Shown here in pieces: positions 5,549 to 6,742 of a stretch of 6,742 nt of DNA (the first letter of the stretch is position 1; each line of letters starts with the position of its first letter). The notes under the pieces are model-generated. The model did not search any database. It had not been told where the DNA came from and saw only the letters and a list, made by a program, of their open reading frames with translations. The stretch is taken from the NCBI GenBank assembly GCA_016286835.1, contig JAEEUD010000107.1, positions 1-6,742 on the forward strand, in the 5' to 3' direction. The position numbers and the translations under genes were made by a program. This DNA is from Pyramidobacter sp. (GTDB lineage Bacteria > Synergistota > Synergistia > Synergistales > Dethiosulfovibrionaceae).

Positions 5549-6742
5549 ATGCCTACGCGCAATGGAGACCTTTCAAAGAACTACGATCCCGCGCCGCTTG
5601 AAGGCAAGTGGTATCAGTGGTGGATCGACCAGGGGCTGTTCGACGCGAAAGTTGACCACAGCAAGAAAGCCTTCTCGATCGTTCTTCCTCCGCCGAACGT
5701 CACTGGCGCCCTGCACATGGGGCACGCCTATGACCAGACCTTCCAGGACATCCTTGCCCGCTACAAAAGAGCGCGCGGCTATTCCGTGCTCTGGCTGCCG
5801 GGCACTGACCACGCCGGCATCGCCACTCAGAATGTCGTCGAGCGCCGTCTCGCCAGCGAGGGCAAATCACGCCATGATCTTGGCCGCGAGGCGTTCGTCA
5901 AACGCACCTGGGAGTGGAAGGAAGAATACCGCAACCGCATCGTCAACCAGATGAAGGCCCTTGGCGACTCGTGCGACTGGAAACGTGAACGTTTCACGAT
6001 GGACGAGGGGCTGAGCCGTGCTGTCCGCACCGTGTTCTGCCGCCTCTACGAAAAAGGCCTGATCTACAAGGGCAAGTACATCGTCAACTGGTGTCCGCGC
6101 TGTCACACGGCGCTCTCTGATATCGAAGTGGAACACAGCGAAGAAATGGGGCACATGTACTACGTGCGCTACCATTTCAAGGATAGCTCGGACTTCATCA
6201 TGATCGCAACGACCCGTCCCGAGACGATCCCCGCCGACGTGGCGGTGGCCGTGCATCCGAGCGACGAAGCTCACGCTTATGCCGTCGGCCGCGAGGTGGT
6301 CGTACCGATGACGGGCGGCAAGACGATCCCCGTGATCGCCGACCGGATGGTTGATCCCGCGTTCGGCACCGGCTTTGTGAAGATCACGCCGGCGCACGAT
6401 CCCAACGACTTCCAGGTGGGACGCACGCACGAGCTTGAGCCCATCCAGATCATCGACGGCGACGGCAAGATGTTCAACCTGCCCGAAGCTGCGAAGGCGA
6501 TGGACGGCATGAACGTGGCGGACGCCCGCGCCAAGAGCGTCGAGTTGCTCGAAGCCGAAGGTGTGCTCGACCACATCGAGGATCTGCCACACCAGGTCGG
6601 TCACTGCTACCGCTGCGGCACGACGGTGGAACCGTACCTGAGCGAACAATGGTTCGTCAAGGTCGCTCCGCTTGCCGAGCGTGGAGTCGAGGCGTCCAAG
6701 GCGGGCCGTATGAAGTGGATCCCCGCCCAGTGGGACCGCACG
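5549..6742 (+). CDS. valS: Valyl-tRNA synthetase, N-terminal part (3' end outside the window)
   Basis: ValRS is a class I aminoacyl-tRNA synthetase that charges tRNA-Val and clears mischarged threonine in an inserted editing domain. The frame is open from the ATG to the last base, giving 398 codons, a bit under half of the usual 880-950. The N-terminus, with YDPAPLEGKWYQWW, and the PPPNVTGALHMGHA block are typical; the HIGH motif is HMGH at 56-59. GTDHAGIATQ at 85-94 is the ValRS-type signature. The CP1 insertion carries NWCPRC (Cys182, Cys185) and HCYRC (Cys353, Cys356), a likely zinc-binding set. The editing domain has TTRPET at 221-226 and GTGFVKITPAHDPND ending at 287, with Asp284. The KMSKS motif and anticodon-binding domain lie outside. 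The sequence after TTRPET reads IPADVAVAVHP, where many ValRS have MLGDTAVAVHP. IleRS and LeuRS are excluded by the GTDHAGIATQ and editing motifs. Confidence 0.97.
   Translation, partial: MPTRNGDLSKNYDPAPLEGKWYQWWIDQGLFDAKVDHSKKAFSIVLPPPNVTGALHMGHAYDQTFQDILARYKRARGYSVLWLPGTDHAGIATQNVVERRLASEGKSRHDLGREAFVKRTWEWKEEYRNRIVNQMKALGDSCDWKRERFTMDEGLSRAVRTVFCRLYEKGLIYKGKYIVNWCPRCHTALSDIEVEHSEEMGHMYYVRYHFKDSSDFIMIATTRPETIPADVAVAVHPSDEAHAYAVGREVVVPMTGGKTIPVIADRMVDPAFGTGFVKITPAHDPNDFQVGRTHELEPIQIIDGDGKMFNLPEAAKAMDGMNVADARAKSVELLEAEGVLDHIEDLPHQVGHCYRCGTTVEPYLSEQWFVKVAPLAERGVEASKAGRMKWIPAQWDRT

Noticed and set aside
5532..5954. A 140-codon + strand frame starting at GTG 5532
   Set aside because: It starts inside the valS ribosome binding site region and runs out of frame through conserved ValRS codons; its Ser/Arg/Thr-rich product is a typical shadow translation.
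5867..6649. A 260-codon antisense open frame opposite valS
   Set aside because: The sense strand encodes intact ValRS motifs throughout; the antisense product has low-complexity His/Arg/Val-rich composition and matches nothing I know.

Overview
The window is an ordinary, compact bacterial housekeeping locus. All genes are on the + strand, in the order tig (3' part) - clpP - clpX - lon - ysxC/engB - valS (5' part). The DNA is GC-rich (by eye close to 58-60%) and nearly every base is coding. The gene order, a single ATP-dependent lonA directly after clpX (no lonB between), and strong GGAGG-type ribosome binding sites suggest an anaerobe from Synergistota or a neighbouring Bacillota class (Clostridia/Negativicutes). 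Synergistota is my preferred guess, from gene order and general protein character only.

Layout: 1-579 is the C-terminal chaperone domain of trigger factor. At 593-626 lies a clear intrinsic terminator. It is followed by only 41 nt before clpP (668-1249), which carries its own Shine-Dalgarno sequence. After a 55-nt gap comes clpX (1305-2594). lon (2595-4925) starts with GTG on the very next base after the clpX stop and in the same reading frame. ysxC (4922-5530) overlaps lon by ATGA. valS starts 18 nt later, at 5549, and runs off the window with 398 codons visible. No intergenic stretch exceeds 88 nt.

How the genes work together: trigger factor meets nascent chains at the ribosome. ClpX unfolds substrates and feeds them to the ClpP barrel, and Lon degrades damaged proteins on its own. 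YsxC is a GTPase of 50S subunit assembly, and ValRS charges tRNA-Val. The locus therefore joins protein folding and degradation to making and feeding ribosomes. Catalytic residues of ClpP (Ser98/His123/Asp172), ClpX (zinc cysteines, Walker A/B), Lon (Ser678/Lys721) and the class I synthetase HIGH motif of ValRS are all intact.

I found no mobile element, CRISPR array, RNA gene, riboswitch or new system. The points worth a second look are regulatory or architectural: the terminator without an obvious promoter after it, the single in-frame stop between clpX and lon, the coupling of lon-ysxC-valS without a T-box leader, and a high density of GATC sites.
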